This document shows positions 40,236 to 54,430 of a stretch of DNA of 64,000 bases, piece after piece. Origin of the DNA: Brachybacterium sp. P6-10-X1 (GTDB lineage Bacteria; Actinomycetota; Actinomycetes; Actinomycetales; Dermabacteraceae); the NCBI RefSeq assembly GCF_001969445.1, contig NZ_CP017297.1:434001-498000 (forward strand), in the 5' to 3' direction. Both the position numbers and the translations under genes were made by a program. The notes below the pieces were generated by a model. It had not been told where the DNA came from, did no database searches, and was given only the letters and a program-made list of their open reading frames with translations. The number at the start of each line of letters is the position of its first letter. Within the stretch, counting starts at the first letter, position 1.

Positions 40236-40951
40236 GCTCGCTCGAGGCCATCCCGGTGCTCCCCGCGGGCGGGGTCGCGCTCGGCCGGTCCGTGCTCGAG
40301 CTGGGGGGCGCGGCGGAACCTCTGGAGCCCGCGCTGGACCGGGGGAGCGCCCCACCTGGCCATGAGGAGGACGACGAGCGCTCCCAGCATGGCGCCGGCG
40401 AGGACGTCGTGCGGGTAATGCACCCCGACGAGCACCCGGCTGAGGGCCGTGAGCGCGGCGAGCGGGAGCGCACCGAGCGCCAGGCGGACAGACATCACCA
40501 GCACCGCCATCGCGATCGCGGCCGAGATGGTCGCGTGGTTGCTGGGCCAGGACCAGTCCGCGGCGTCCGGGCAGGGGCTGATCGTCTCGACCGCGAAGTT
40601 CCGGCACGGGCGCAGCTCGGCCACGAGCACCTTGATCGTCTCGCTGGCCAGATACGCGAGCACCACTCCCGCCCCGGCGGCGAGCCCCCGAGCGAGCGCC
40701 GTCGGTCCTCGGCGGCGCGCACGCAGGATCGCGATCCCGAACAGCGCCATCAGGCCGAGGATCCCGTATTCGGAGATGCCGGCGATCCCGGTGCGGACAG
40801 CGGAGGGCAGCTCGGCAGCCACGCCGACGGCACCGCGGTACGCCATCCCTCGCACGAGCAGCAGGGCCAGGACCGCCGTCCCGGTGAGGACGAGCACCGC
40901 CCCGAGCAGCAGGAGAGGGCAGGACGGGGGAGGGGAATGCCGATGTCGCAT
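40151..40951 (-). CDS. PAP2-family lipid phosphatase
   Basis: Predicted 266 residues with about six hydrophobic segments. The three phosphatase motifs are present: KVLVAELRP (KX6RP), PSNH (normally PSGH) and SRVLVGVHYPHD (SRX5HX3D). Such enzymes dephosphorylate undecaprenyl pyrophosphate or phosphatidic acid on the outer face of the membrane. The start at ATG 40949-40951 (MRHRHSPPPSCPLLLLG) is chosen for the basic N-terminus before helix 1; MTPRG, 12 codons upstream, is another option. The C-terminal ~55 residues extend past the last motif and are coded over 85 bp shared with the convergent GNAT gene. Confidence 0.85.
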   Translation of the reverse strand: MRHRHSPPPSCPLLLLGAVLVLTGTAVLALLLVRGMAYRGAVGVAAELPSAVRTGIAGISEYGILGLMALFGIAILRARRRGPTALARGLAAGAGVVLAYLASETIKVLVAELRPCRNFAVETISPCPDAADWSWPSNHATISAAIAMAVLVMSVRLALGALPLAALTALSRVLVGVHYPHDVLAGAMLGALVVLLMARWGAPPVQRGLQRFRRAPQLEHGPAERDPARGEHRDGLERAQSSRTYTRKRTGSPCSSSSLVLSASRA

Positions 40952-41022
40952 CCGTCCAGCACAGCAGAGCGACCCCCGCGGCGTCATCCGCCCGCGGGCG
41001 GAGATGGGCCGGATTCGGACGA

Positions 41023-42576
41023 TCACGCGGCCGGTTCCAGCAGGTTGCGACAGAGGACCTCGACGCAGTCCGCGAGGCCGAATCCGGCCCCACCCGTGGT
41101 CGCGGCGATGCGCTCGGGGTCGGCGTCCTGCGCCGCGGTGGGGAAGGTGGGGGAGTCGGGCCGCACGCGCACGGACTCGTGCAGGGCGGGCCAGCGGGCC
41201 TGGACGGGGTGGCCCGCCCGGTCCAACACCTGGAAGCGCGGCGCGAGCTGGGTCGCGCGAGCAGTGTCGGGGACGAGGCGGAGTCCGCCCTCGTGGACCA
41301 TCACATGGTGGCGACGGCACAGCAGGGCCAGGCCCTCGATGTCGGTTGCTCCGCCCTCGGACCAGGGCGTGGTGTGGTGGGCGTCGAGGTGGCGGCTCTG
41401 ATGGCAGCCGGGGAAGCTGCAGACGCCGTCGCGCAGGCGGAGGGCGCGCCGCTGGGCACGGGAGGCGAGACGACGGGACCGGCCCAGGTGGAGCACCTCG
41501 CCCCCGGCATCGGTGATCATCAGCGCGACCTTCCCGGTGCAGGCCAGCTGTTCTGCAGTGCGGGGCTCCAGGGGGCCTTGCCCGGCGACGCCGCAGCGCG
41601 GGGGCGTCCCCGCGGGAATCTGTTCCGGGTCCACGGTCGCGGGCACAGGGGCTGGCGCGAGGTCGGACCCGACCTCGCTCGGGTCGACGGCGGCCGACGG
41701 GGGGGAGGGTTCCGACGTTCCCGCGGGAACGTGGTCTATGAGCGTTTCGGCGCTCACCTCGACGATGACCAGATGGCGGTCCTCCCCGGAACGGTCGTTC
41801 GGTTCAGCGTGGAGGAAGGTGCGGGCGAGGTCGTGCAGGGCGTCCGCCTTGCGCTGCTCCAGGGTCGGGGTGGCACTGATCTCCGCCGCCTTCGCCGTGA
41901 GGTCATCGGGGCTCGGCTGCGCGGCACCGCTGCTCGTCAGAGCGTCGGCGTCGGATTCGGCCCCCGACGGATCGTGGCCGTCGCGGTCCAGGGCCAGGTC
42001 CAGAGCGGTGACCACCTCGGCACCCATCTCGGCCGGCAGCACAGCACGGATCTCGACCATGCCGTCCTCGCGGGTCTGCCAGCGGGCCTCGCGCACCGCG
42101 TCCTGTCCGAGGCGGCTGCCGTCGACGGCGCGGAAGGAGGAGATGGCCCGGGCGAGCTGGGAGGCGGTCATCGCCCGGGCCATCTCCACCAGCATGGCCT
42201 CGTCGACGCGCCCGACGACGCGGGTGATCTCCCGGACCTTGGAGTAGGACAGCCGACCGGCCCGGAACTCTGCGACGGTCAGCGGCAGCTCCGGCAGGGC
42301 CCGGGCTACCCGCACGTGCTCGCGGGAGGTGCCGGGGGTCATCGAGCATGCCCAGGCGAGCCAGTGGGCGGTCGACTTCAGGCCCACGAAGCACCTCGTC
42401 CCATCGCGCGCGTCGAAGTCGGCGACCATCAGCAGCAGCTCGCAGGTGGCTTCGGCGATCAGCGCCGCCTGCTGCTGGATCCGCTGCCCCAGTTCCTCGG
42501 CCTCCGGCCGGGCGAGACGGCGAGGGCGGGAGGTGTCGGACTGATCGGATTTCGGGGTCAGCGGGGTGAGGGGCAT
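41023..42576 (-). CDS. DUF222/HNH endonuclease-domain protein (13E12-type repeat family)
   Basis: Predicted 517 residues. The N-terminal two-thirds is a DUF222 domain (SMTPGTSREHVRVARAL, LPLTVAEFRAGRLSYSKVRE). The C-terminus is an HNH nuclease: CSFPGCHQSRHLDAHHTTPW and LCRRHHVMVHEGG, with Cys ligands and the two catalytic His. A low-complexity Pro/Ser-rich stretch lies between them. These proteins are numerous in actinobacterial genomes, including the M. tuberculosis 13E12 repeat family; function is unknown and may be related to selfish elements or DNA processing. The ATG at 42574-42576 follows TTGGAG and fits better than the longer upstream frame. Confidence 0.85.
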   Translation of the reverse strand: MPLTPLTPKSDQSDTSRPRRLARPEAEELGQRIQQQAALIAEATCELLLMVADFDARDGTRCFVGLKSTAHWLAWACSMTPGTSREHVRVARALPELPLTVAEFRAGRLSYSKVREITRVVGRVDEAMLVEMARAMTASQLARAISSFRAVDGSRLGQDAVREARWQTREDGMVEIRAVLPAEMGAEVVTALDLALDRDGHDPSGAESDADALTSSGAAQPSPDDLTAKAAEISATPTLEQRKADALHDLARTFLHAEPNDRSGEDRHLVIVEVSAETLIDHVPAGTSEPSPPSAAVDPSEVGSDLAPAPVPATVDPEQIPAGTPPRCGVAGQGPLEPRTAEQLACTGKVALMITDAGGEVLHLGRSRRLASRAQRRALRLRDGVCSFPGCHQSRHLDAHHTTPWSEGGATDIEGLALLCRRHHVMVHEGGLRLVPDTARATQLAPRFQVLDRAGHPVQARWPALHESVRVRPDSPTFPTAAQDADPERIAATTGGAGFGLADCVEVLCRNLLEPAA

Positions 42577-42714
42577 GGCGGTCTCCAACCGGCGGTGGTT
42601 CTGGACTGCAGTCCCAGTGCACCAGGTGGCGCCGACATGCGAGACAGGAGACCGCGCTCTGTGGACCGGCACGAGGTGTGGAGGATGGTGTCCGGGAGCC
42701 GGGCCCGATCCCTC

Positions 42715-44454
42715 TCACTTCGTCGGCGAGCGCTCCGTGATCGTCAGGTCCAGCGGGAAGTCGACGACGCTGCCGGGGAACAGCAGGCGCCCGGCGGCTT
42801 CGGCGGAGGCCAGGATCGCCGAGGCGGCGGCGTCGGCCTGCGCGGCCGGGGCATGCACGATCACCTCGTCGTGCAGGAAGAAGACGAGGTGGGCCCGCCG
42901 GGAGAACACCGGGCCCGACGGCGTCGCCTGCTCCGCCTCCGGGACCGGATCGAAACCGGCCAGGGACAGCCGCAGCGCCGCGAGCCAGGACAGCGCCCAT
43001 TCCGCGGCCGTGCCCTGGACCACGAAGTTGCGGGTGAACCGGCCACGGTCGCGGGCCGCACGCCGGGCGCGCTCCTGCTCGCCCGAGGCGGCATCGGGAA
43101 GGTTCGCGGTGGTCTGCGCTCGGGTCCACTCGGCCTCCGGCGCAGGGGAGGAGCGGCCCAGCCAGGTCGAGACGGTTCCGCCCCGCTCCCCGGTGGCGGC
43201 GGCCTCGTCGACCAGGTGCATCGCTGCGGGGAAGTTCCGCCGCAGCCGCGGCACCACCCGCCCGCTGTCGCCGGTGGTTCCGCCGTACAGCGCGCCGAGC
43301 ACTCCCACCTTCGCCTCCTGGCGGGTCTCGACCACGCCGGCGTCGACGATCCCCGCATAGAGATCCCGATCCGCCCCCGCGGCCGCCATCGCGCTGTCGC
43401 CGGACATCGCGGCCAGCACGCGCGGCTCCAGCTGCGACACGTCGGCGCTGACCAGACGCCAGCCGTCGTCGGCCCGCAGCGCGGGGCGCAGCTGGCGCGG
43501 GATCTGCAGCGCCCCGCCGCCGCTGGCCGCCCAGCGGCCCGTGACCACGCCGCCGGGGACGTAGACAGGTCGGTATCGGCCGTCGTCGACCCACTCGTCC
43601 AGCCAGGTCCAGCCATTGGCGGTCAGCAGGCGGGACATCTTCTTGTAGCGCAGCAGCGGCTCGATCGCCGGGTGGTCGTGCTCCAGCAGCTCCCACTGCG
43701 AGGTGGACTCGACGTCGATCTCCGCCCGGTGCAGAGCGCGCAGCAGCTTCGGCGGGGAGTCGATGCTCAGCGTCGGGTCACCGAGCGCGCTGCGCACCTC
43801 CGCGGCTGCCTCGACCATCCGCGCCGGGGCCTGGCCCGTGCCCGGACGGGGGCCGAGCGCCTCGGCGAGGATGCGGTCGTGCTCGGCGACGTCCCACGGG
43901 ACCCCCGCGGCGTGGAGCTCGGCGGCCACCAGCGCCCCCGCCGACTCCGCCGCCACCAGCAGCCGCAGCCGGCCCGGATCGACGGCGCCGTCGGTCGCCG
44001 TGCGGTGCCGGGAGAACTCGGCGAGCGACTCCTGGAGGTCGTGCGGGACTCCACCGCTGCTCGCCGAGGCGTCCAGGTCGAACAGCGTCGCGCCCTGGTC
44101 CGGGGCCGCCTCGAGACCCTGGTCGATGGGGGCGTCCCACGCCGTCGCCGCGCGCACCGGCCGGGGATCGTCCACGAGCTGTGAGTGGCGAAGGATCACG
44201 TGGATCAGACGCAGGTCGTGGCAGCGGGAGACGGTCACCCCCGCCGCCAGGAGCTGCGGATACCAGGAGGCCGTGTCGCTCCAGACCCAGCGCGGTCGAT
44301 GCACGCCCTCGTGGTGCCGGGCGTGCTCCGGCCACTGCTCGGCGGTCAGGTGCACCGTCTCCAGCTCGCCGCCGCCGGCATCGAGGTCGACCACCGTCAC
44401 CGCGCCGCGGGCCCCGCGGCCCACGACGGACCAGACCGGGGCCTGCTCGCTCAC
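42715..44454 (-). CDS. PolI-like DNA polymerase with exonuclease-like N-domain
   Basis: Predicted 579 residues. Lacks the 5' nuclease of PolA. The C-terminal half carries family A polymerase motifs: A SADVSQLEPRVLAAMSGD, B RQEAKVGVLGALYGGTTGD, C FLHDEVIVHAP. The N-terminal part resembles the 3'-5' exonuclease fold of the family annotated as bifunctional 3'-5' exonuclease/DNA polymerase, common in Actinobacteria. Role unclear; repair synthesis is likely. The start is a GTG at 44452-44454 overlapping the stop of the upstream hydrolase gene by 4 nt (GTGA), so it is translated from that transcript. Note the motif A Asp is kept but B is shorter than in PolA. Confidence 0.88.
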   Translation of the reverse strand: MSEQAPVWSVVGRGARGAVTVVDLDAGGGELETVHLTAEQWPEHARHHEGVHRPRWVWSDTASWYPQLLAAGVTVSRCHDLRLIHVILRHSQLVDDPRPVRAATAWDAPIDQGLEAAPDQGATLFDLDASASSGGVPHDLQESLAEFSRHRTATDGAVDPGRLRLLVAAESAGALVAAELHAAGVPWDVAEHDRILAEALGPRPGTGQAPARMVEAAAEVRSALGDPTLSIDSPPKLLRALHRAEIDVESTSQWELLEHDHPAIEPLLRYKKMSRLLTANGWTWLDEWVDDGRYRPVYVPGGVVTGRWAASGGGALQIPRQLRPALRADDGWRLVSADVSQLEPRVLAAMSGDSAMAAAGADRDLYAGIVDAGVVETRQEAKVGVLGALYGGTTGDSGRVVPRLRRNFPAAMHLVDEAAATGERGGTVSTWLGRSSPAPEAEWTRAQTTANLPDAASGEQERARRAARDRGRFTRNFVVQGTAAEWALSWLAALRLSLAGFDPVPEAEQATPSGPVFSRRAHLVFFLHDEVIVHAPAAQADAAASAILASAEAAGRLLFPGSVVDFPLDLTITERSPTK

Positions 44455-45140
44455 CAGCCGCGGTCGCGCCACTCGGGCAGCGACGGGCGCTCCGCGCCGA
44501 GGGTGGTGTCGTCCCCGTGCCCGGGGTAGACCCAGGTGGAGTCGGGAAGACGGTCGAACACCCGGCGCTCGACGTCCTCGATCAGCTGGGTGAATCGCTC
44601 GGGATCGGAGTCGGTGTTGCCCACGCCGCCGGGGAACAGCGAATCGCCCGTGAAGAGGTGGTGCGTCTCGGCGCCCTCCTCGTCGGTGCCGTGCCACAGC
44701 ACGGCGACCGAGCCCGGCGTGTGGCCGCGCAGCGCGATGATCTCGAGCTGCTGCTCGCCGACCTCGAGCACGTCCCCGTGGGACAGCGGGTGATCGATGC
44801 CGGTCATGATCCGCTCGGCGTCCGGGCCGCCGGCCGCCGTGCGCGCGCCGGTGGCGGCGGCCAGCTCGGCGAGCGCCCCGATGTGATCGTGATGGCTGTG
44901 GGTGGTGAGGATCAGGTCCAGCTGTTCCTGCTCGGACCCCTCGGCGACCAGGCGGCGCAGCCTCTCCGGCTCGGCGGCCGCGTCGATCAGCAGCTGCGCG
45001 CCGGTCGACCGGCAGGTCAGTAGGTAGGTGTTGTTGTTCATCGACCCCACCGAGGCCTTGCGGATCTGCAGCCCGGGAAGGGTGCGCAGAGCGCTGTCAC
45101 CATGGGGTTCGACGTGTCCGGTGTACTCGTTGGCGACCAT
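44451..45140 (-). CDS. MBL-fold metallo-hydrolase (glyoxalase II-like)
   Basis: Predicted 229 residues. Metal-binding motif THSHHDH (residues ~80), then HTPGSVAV (His), TGDSLF (Asp) and YPGHGDD (His), the set of ligands of glyoxalase II-type hydrolases. It starts at an ATG at 45138-45140 that gives [10 protein letters not shown]; upstream frame extension is antisense to uvrA and not supported. Probably a hydroxyacylglutathione/mycothiol-type thioester hydrolase; mycothiol is the common low-molecular thiol in these bacteria. Divergent from uvrA, sharing the 72-bp spacer with the LexA-type box. First gene of an operon with the PolI-like gene. Confidence 0.88.
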   Translation of the reverse strand: MVANEYTGHVEPHGDSALRTLPGLQIRKASVGSMNNNTYLLTCRSTGAQLLIDAAAEPERLRRLVAEGSEQEQLDLILTTHSHHDHIGALAELAAATGARTAAGGPDAERIMTGIDHPLSHGDVLEVGEQQLEIIALRGHTPGSVAVLWHGTDEEGAETHHLFTGDSLFPGGVGNTDSDPERFTQLIEDVERRVFDRLPDSTWVYPGHGDDTTLGAERPSLPEWRDRGW

Positions 45141-45169
45141 GTGCCCCAGTATGTCGCGTCTCTCTCCGG

Positions 45170-45183
45170 CGAACAACTGTTCG
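45170..45183. promoter_or_regulatory. LexA/SOS-box-like site upstream of uvrA
   Basis: The 14-bp sequence CGAACAACTGTTCG is a perfect palindromic fit to the actinobacterial LexA consensus CGAAC-N4-GTTCG. It lies 29 bp before the uvrA start and 29 bp from the divergent hydrolase start, so one site could control both genes. Confidence 0.7.
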
Positions 45184-45212
45184 AACGTCGGTGGCGCTCG
45201 TAGGATGTCCGG

Positions 45213-48116
<2,904 letters not shown>

Positions 48117-48128
48117 GGTCCGCTGACG

Positions 48129-50069
48129 ATGGCTGACCCATCCACCTATCGCCCTGCCACCGGCTCCATCCCCACGAGGCCGGGGGTGTACCGCTTCCGT
48201 GACGAGCACGGGCGGGTCATCTACGTCGGCAAGGCGAAGAACCTCCGCCAGCGACTGGTCAACTACTTCCAGGACCTCGCGGTGCTGCATGAGCGCACCC
48301 GGCGCATGGTCACGACGGCCGCGAGCGTGCAGTGGACGGTCGTGGGCACCGAGGTCGAGGCCCTCACCCTGGAGTACACCTGGATCAAGGAGTTCGATCC
48401 GCGGTTCAACGTCAAGTTCCGCGACGACAAGTCCTACCCCTACCTGGTGATCACGATGGGGGAGGAGGTTCCGCGGGTGCACATCACCCGTCGACCCCGA
48501 GCCAAGGGCGATCTGATCTTCGGGCCCTACCCGCAGGTGGGGGCGATCCGGGAGACCCTCGACCTGATGCTGCGGGTGTTCCCGATCCGCTCCTGCACCC
48601 CCGGTGTCTACCGCCGGGCCGAGCGCTCCGGCCGCCCGTGCCTGCTGGGCTTCATCGGCAAATGCGCCGCGCCGTGCGTCGGAGACATCTCGATCGACGA
48701 CCATCGGCGCCTCGCGGAGCAGTTCGCGGACTTCATGGCCGGCAACACGGCCACCTACACCCGCCGCATCGAACGGCAGATGCGCGATGCCGCCGCGGCG
48801 ATGGACTACGAGACCGCCGCCGGGCTGCGCGACGACCTGGCCGCGCTGGACAAGGTCATGGAGAAGAACTCGGTGGTGCTCTCGGACGCCACCGACGCCG
48901 ACCTCGTGGGCCTGGCCCAGGACGAGCTCGAGGCCTCCATCCAGATCTTCCACGTGCGCGGCGGCCGGATCCGCGGCCAGCGCGGCTGGACCGCCGAGAT
49001 CCTCGACGACTCCACCGCGCCCGATCTCGTCGAGCGGGCCCTGACCACCCTGTACACCGAGGGCACCGCACCCAAGGAAGTGCTCGTCCCCGTCCAGCCC
49101 ACCAACCGCGAGCAGGTGCTGGAGCTGATCGGTCGCGCCGTCGACCTGCGGATCCCGCAGCGCGGCGAGAAGAAGGACCTGCTGGCCACGGTCACCGAGA
49201 ACGCGACCGACGCGCTGCGCCTGCACCGGCTGAAGCGCACCGGCGACCTCACCGCCCGCACCAAGGCGCTCGAGGACCTGGGGGAGGCGCTCGAGCTCGC
49301 CGAGCCCCCGCTGCGCATCGAGTGCTTCGACATCTCCCACTCCTCGGGCACCAACGTGGTCGGCTCCCAGGTGGTCTTCGAGGACGGCCTGCCCAAGAAG
49401 AGCGAGTACCGCCGCTACTCGGTCACCGGCGCCGCCGCGCGCGACGACACCGCCTCGATGCACGACGTGCTCACGCGGCGCCTGAAGCGTCACCTGGACC
49501 CGCCCGAGAAGACCGAGGAGGAGTCGCGGCGCTTCGCCTATCCGCCCTCCCTGATCCTGGTCGACGGCGGGCCCCCGCAGGTCGCCGCCGCCCAGCGCGT
49601 GCTCGACGAGCTCGGGATCACCGACATCGCCCTGGCCGGCATCGCCAAGCGACTCGAGGAGATCTGGCTGCCGGGGGACGAGTACCCGGTGATCCTGCCG
49701 CGCACCAGCGAGGCCCTGTTCCTCGTCCAGCGCCTGCGGGACGAGGCCCACCGCTTCGCGATCACCTACCACCGCTCCAAACGGGGCAGGGCCATGCAGG
49801 CCAGCGCCCTGGACGGCATCCCGGGCCTGGGCCCCGCCCGGCGCCGCGCCCTGCTGGACCGCTTCGTGACCGTCTCCGCGATCCGGGAGGCGAGCCAGGA
49901 GCAGCTCGAGGAGGTCGATGGGATCGGTCCCGCGTTGGCCGCGCAGTTGCTGGCCGCGCTACGATCCGACCAGGCGACGGACACCGACGCCGTGAGGCAC
50001 GACAGGACGGACGAGGACTCGCTCGACGTCGCGGTGGACATGGCCACCGGCGAGATCCTCGACCGCTGA
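48129..50069 (+). CDS. uvrC: excinuclease ABC subunit C
   Basis: Predicted 646 residues. Makes both incisions around the lesion. N-terminal GIY-YIG nuclease domain ([20 protein letters not shown], then Tyr/Arg residues), a UVR domain near residue 215 ([20 protein letters not shown]), the RNase H-like C-terminal nuclease ([20 protein letters not shown] with Asp), and a helix-hairpin-helix pair ([19 protein letters not shown]). The ATG at 48129 begins 12 nt after uvrA. All domains are intact; length is normal. Confidence 0.97.
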   Translation: MADPSTYRPATGSIPTRPGVYRFRDEHGRVIYVGKAKNLRQRLVNYFQDLAVLHERTRRMVTTAASVQWTVVGTEVEALTLEYTWIKEFDPRFNVKFRDDKSYPYLVITMGEEVPRVHITRRPRAKGDLIFGPYPQVGAIRETLDLMLRVFPIRSCTPGVYRRAERSGRPCLLGFIGKCAAPCVGDISIDDHRRLAEQFADFMAGNTATYTRRIERQMRDAAAAMDYETAAGLRDDLAALDKVMEKNSVVLSDATDADLVGLAQDELEASIQIFHVRGGRIRGQRGWTAEILDDSTAPDLVERALTTLYTEGTAPKEVLVPVQPTNREQVLELIGRAVDLRIPQRGEKKDLLATVTENATDALRLHRLKRTGDLTARTKALEDLGEALELAEPPLRIECFDISHSSGTNVVGSQVVFEDGLPKKSEYRRYSVTGAAARDDTASMHDVLTRRLKRHLDPPEKTEEESRRFAYPPSLILVDGGPPQVAAAQRVLDELGITDIALAGIAKRLEEIWLPGDEYPVILPRTSEALFLVQRLRDEAHRFAITYHRSKRGRAMQASALDGIPGLGPARRRALLDRFVTVSAIREASQEQLEEVDGIGPALAAQLLAALRSDQATDTDAVRHDRTDEDSLDVAVDMATGEILDR

Positions 50070-50110
50070 CCCGGTCCCCGCGCAGCCCACGACCCTGGAA
50101 GGAATCTCCC

Positions 50111-51007
50111 ATGCAGGATGATCCCTCGACGGCGCCCCGCTCCGATGCGACCGGGGACATCGTCATCATCACCGGCCTCGCCGGTGCCGGTCGGGAGACC
50201 GCCGCGCACGCCCTGGAGGACATGGGCTGGTACGTCGTCTACAACATCGCCCCGCAGCTGATCACCACCCTGTACGAGCTGCGCGCCAGCGCCGTCGGCC
50301 GCGAGAACCGCTTCGCGGTGGTGGTCGACCCCCGCTCCGGGCCGTTCTTCTCCGAGCTCTCCGACGTGGTCGCCGAGCTGCGCCGTGCCGACCTCCGCCT
50401 GCGCCTGCTGTTCCTGACCGCCGACGAGTCCACGCTGGTGCGCCGCTTCGACTCCGTGCGCCGGCCCCACCCGCTGCAGGGAGACGAGGGGGTGCTCGAG
50501 GGGATCCGCCGCGAGCGCGAGATGCTCGCGCCCTACCGGCGCATGGCAGATCTCGTGATCGACACCTCCCCGCTGAACGTGCACCAGTTGACGATGAAGA
50601 TGCGCTCCGTCTTCGGCACCAGCGAGGAGCAGCGGCTGACGGTGACCATGCTGTCCTTCGGGTTCAAGTACGGGATCCCGCTGGAGGCCGACCACGTCAG
50701 CGACGTGCGCTTCATCCCCAACCCGTACTGGGTGCCCGAGCTCAAACCCTTGCGCGGGACCGACCGCGAGGTCGCCGATGTCGTCCTCGGCGATGCCAAC
50801 GCCGGGGAGTTCGTCACCAAGTATCTGGAGATGATCACGCCCGTGCTGCGCGGGTACAGCGCCGAGAACAAGCACTTCACGACCCTCGCGATCGGCTGCA
50901 CCGGCGGCAAGCACCGCTCCGTCGCCGTGGCCGAGAGCCTCGGGGACCAGCTGCGCTCGGCCGGGTACGCCGTCCGCATCCGCCACCGCGATCTGGGGCG
51001 TGAATGA
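50111..51007 (+). CDS. rapZ: RapZ/YvcJ-family nucleotide-binding protein
   Basis: Predicted 298 residues. N-terminal P-loop-like domain ITGLAGAGRETAAHALEDMGW and a C-terminal domain ending in the conserved IGCTGGKHRSVAVAE. In E. coli RapZ regulates a small RNA for amino-sugar metabolism; in Gram-positives the family (YvcJ) is encoded beside yvcK and whiA, as here. The Walker A Lys-Ser of most members is replaced by Arg-Glu, so ATP binding may be altered. ATG at 50111; it ends with a 4-nt overlap into yvcK. Confidence 0.93.
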   Translation: MQDDPSTAPRSDATGDIVIITGLAGAGRETAAHALEDMGWYVVYNIAPQLITTLYELRASAVGRENRFAVVVDPRSGPFFSELSDVVAELRRADLRLRLLFLTADESTLVRRFDSVRRPHPLQGDEGVLEGIRREREMLAPYRRMADLVIDTSPLNVHQLTMKMRSVFGTSEEQRLTVTMLSFGFKYGIPLEADHVSDVRFIPNPYWVPELKPLRGTDREVADVVLGDANAGEFVTKYLEMITPVLRGYSAENKHFTTLAIGCTGGKHRSVAVAESLGDQLRSAGYAVRIRHRDLGRE

Positions 51008-52146
51008 GCACCATCGCCTCCCGCTCGGGCGGGCACCGACTGCGCACCGCCGACCGCTCCGCCAGCGCCCGCCGCGGCCGTCGCGGCGACCCGCAGCGGC
51101 CGCTGCGCGTGGTCGCGCTCGGCGGAGGTCACGGCCTGGCCGCGAACTTGCGGGCCCTGCGCCTGCTGACCGACGACATCACCGCGGTGGTCACGGTCGC
51201 CGACAACGGCGGCTCCTCCGGCAGGATCCGCACCGAGATGCCGGTGCTGCCCCCCGGCGACCTGCGGATGGCGCTGGCCGCGCTGTGCGAGGATTCCGAC
51301 TGGGGATCCATCTGGGGCGACGTGATCCAGCACCGCTTCGCCACCGAGGGCGAGCTGGACGGGCACGCCCTGGGCAACCTCCTGATCGTCTCCCTGTGGC
51401 AGATCCTCGAGGACCCCATCGAGGGCCTCGATCAGATGGCGGAGCTGCTCGGCGCCCGGGGCCGCGTGCTGCCCATGGCGCTGGAGCCGCTGGACATCGA
51501 GGCCCGCGTGCGCGGCACGGACGGCACGGTGCGCTCCATCAGCGGTCAGTGGCAGGTCGCCACGGCCGAGGGGCGCGTCGAGGAGGTGCGTCTGGTGCCG
51601 CCGCGGCCCCGGGTTCCCGAGGCGGTGCTCGAGGCCATCGGCCGGGCCGACTGGATCATCGTCGGGCCCGGCTCGTGGTACACCTCGGTGCTGCCGCACC
51701 TGATGATCCCCGAGATCGCCGAGGCGATCCGCACCAGCCCGGGCCGGCGCTGCATCACCACCAATCTGTCGGTGGGCTCGCAGGAGGCCGAGGGGATGAC
51801 CAGTCTGGACATGCTCGATGTGCTGCTGGAGCGGGCCGACGGCTGCCGTTTCGACGCCCTGGTCGCCGACCCCACGACGCTCGACGACGCCCTCGTGCTC
51901 GCCCAGGCCGCGGAGTCCCGCGGGATCCGGGCGCTGCTGCGTCAGGTCAGCGTCGGGGACGGGCGGCCCCATCACGACCCGGTGCGCCTGGCCGCCGCCT
52001 ACCGGGACCTGTTCGACGACGCCTACGGCGACGTCGAGCCCACCCCCGGCACCACGGCCCCGGGCACGACGCACGGCACGACCTACGGCGCGGCCACGGC
52101 CGCGACCCCATCGAACGAGGAGGACCTGCATGGCGCTGACGGGTGA
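51004..52146 (+). CDS. yvcK: YvcK family gluconeogenesis/cell-wall regulator
   Basis: Predicted 380 residues. Homologues (YvcK, CuvA) bind UDP-GlcNAc and link carbon status to peptidoglycan synthesis. Visible family features: [17 protein letters not shown] at the N-terminus, [13 protein letters not shown], the [13 protein letters not shown] stretch, and [15 protein letters not shown]. Its N-terminal 33 residues are a basic Ser/Arg-rich extension, and the C-terminus is a Thr/Gly/Ala-rich tail. ATG at 51004 overlaps the rapZ stop by 4 nt. The end of the gene overlaps the whiA start by 17 nt. Confidence 0.93.
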   Translation: MSTIASRSGGHRLRTADRSASARRGRRGDPQRPLRVVALGGGHGLAANLRALRLLTDDITAVVTVADNGGSSGRIRTEMPVLPPGDLRMALAALCEDSDWGSIWGDVIQHRFATEGELDGHALGNLLIVSLWQILEDPIEGLDQMAELLGARGRVLPMALEPLDIEARVRGTDGTVRSISGQWQVATAEGRVEEVRLVPPRPRVPEAVLEAIGRADWIIVGPGSWYTSVLPHLMIPEIAEAIRTSPGRRCITTNLSVGSQEAEGMTSLDMLDVLLERADGCRFDALVADPTTLDDALVLAQAAESRGIRALLRQVSVGDGRPHHDPVRLAAAYRDLFDDAYGDVEPTPGTTAPGTTHGTTYGAATAATPSNEEDLHGADG

Positions 52147-53128
52147 GGCCAAGGAGGAGCTGAGCCACCTCGAGGTGACACGGCCCTCGGCCCGCAAGGC
52201 GGAGGCGGCGGCGATGCTGCGCTTCGCCGGCGGGCTGCACCTGGTCGCCGGACGGGTCGTGGTCGAGGCGGAGCTGGACTCCGCGGCGGTCGCGCGCCGA
52301 CTGCACGCGATCATCGGGGACATGTACGGGCATCGCGCCGATCTCGCGGTGCTCGCGCCGGCCGGGATCCGACGCACCACCCGCTATCTCGTGCGGGTGG
52401 ACCGTGAGGGCGGGATGCTCGCACGGCAGACCGGGCTGCTCGACGCCCGCGGACGGCCCGTGCGCGGGATGCCGCCGTTCGTCGTCGGCGGGGCCGCGGT
52501 CGATGCGGAGGCCGCCTGGCGCGGCGCATTCCTCGCCCGCGGCACCCTGACCGAACCGGGACGCTCCTCGGCGCTCGAGCTGTCCTGCCCCGGTCCGGAG
52601 GTGGCGCTCGCGATGGTCGGCGCCGCGCGGCGCCTGGGCGCGGCCTCGAAGGCGCGCGAGGCCCGGGGCGCGGACCGGGTGGTGCTCCGCGACGGCGACG
52701 CCATCTCGACGCTGCTGTCCCGCATGGGCGCGCGGTCCACCGTGCGGACCTGGGAGGAACGCCGCACCAAGCGCGAGGTCAAGGCGACCGCTCACCGCCT
52801 GGCGAACTTCGACGATGCCAATCTGCGCCGCAGCGCTCGGGCCGCGGTGGCCGCGGGCCAGCGCGTCCAGCGGGCGCTGGAGATCCTCGGCGACGAGGTC
52901 CCCGAGCATCTGCAGGCGGCCGGCCGACTCCGCCTGGAGCATCGCCAGGCCAGCCTCGAGGAGCTCGGACACCTCGCTGATCCGCCGCTGACCAAGGACG
53001 CCGTCGCCGGGAGGATCCGCCGGCTCCTGGCGATGGCCGACAAGCGGGCGGAGGATCTGGGACTCCCGGGGACCGATGAGGAGGTCGACGAGGGGCAGCT
53101 GCCGGCGTCTCCGGATCCCGGGGCGTGA
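52130..53128 (+). CDS. whiA: WhiA sporulation/cell-division-type transcription factor
   Basis: Predicted 332 residues. N-terminal LAGLIDADG-like domain ([20 protein letters not shown] to [14 protein letters not shown]) and C-terminal HTH ([20 protein letters not shown]), the two-domain WhiA layout. WhiA binds DNA with WhiB in Streptomyces, but also acts in non-sporulating Actinobacteria, where it influences cell division and metabolism. ATG at 52130 follows GAGGAGG, inside the yvcK end. A GC-rich palindrome (cccggg-cc-cccggg) sits near 53145, but it is only a weak terminator candidate. Confidence 0.95.
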   Translation: MALTGEAKEELSHLEVTRPSARKAEAAAMLRFAGGLHLVAGRVVVEAELDSAAVARRLHAIIGDMYGHRADLAVLAPAGIRRTTRYLVRVDREGGMLARQTGLLDARGRPVRGMPPFVVGGAAVDAEAAWRGAFLARGTLTEPGRSSALELSCPGPEVALAMVGAARRLGAASKAREARGADRVVLRDGDAISTLLSRMGARSTVRTWEERRTKREVKATAHRLANFDDANLRRSARAAVAAGQRVQRALEILGDEVPEHLQAAGRLRLEHRQASLEELGHLADPPLTKDAVAGRIRRLLAMADKRAEDLGLPGTDEEVDEGQLPASPDPGA

Positions 53129-54283
<1,155 letters not shown>

Positions 54284-54319
54284 TCCTCGCTGTCCCGTCC
54301 TGACGACCAGGACATCCCC

Positions 54320-54366
54320 GGAGCCCGCCGGTCGCCACCCCGAGGGGTCGGTGCCCGGCGGGCTCC
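54320..54366 (+). terminator. gap terminator
   Basis: 12-bp outer stem (ggagcccgccgg/ccggcgggctcc) with further internal pairing, 36 nt after the gap stop and 65 nt before pgk. It may be partial, letting some transcripts continue to pgk. Confidence 0.65.
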
Positions 54367-54430
54367 GCTCGTCCGACGGCCTCGTGCGCACCCCGCTGCC
54401 GCACGGCCACGACCCGAAGGAACCACCACC

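Noticed and set aside
38295-41093. Minus-strand open frame of 932 codons
   Set aside because: Only the Pyr_excise-like protein at its end is supported; the remainder is antisense to or between other genes.
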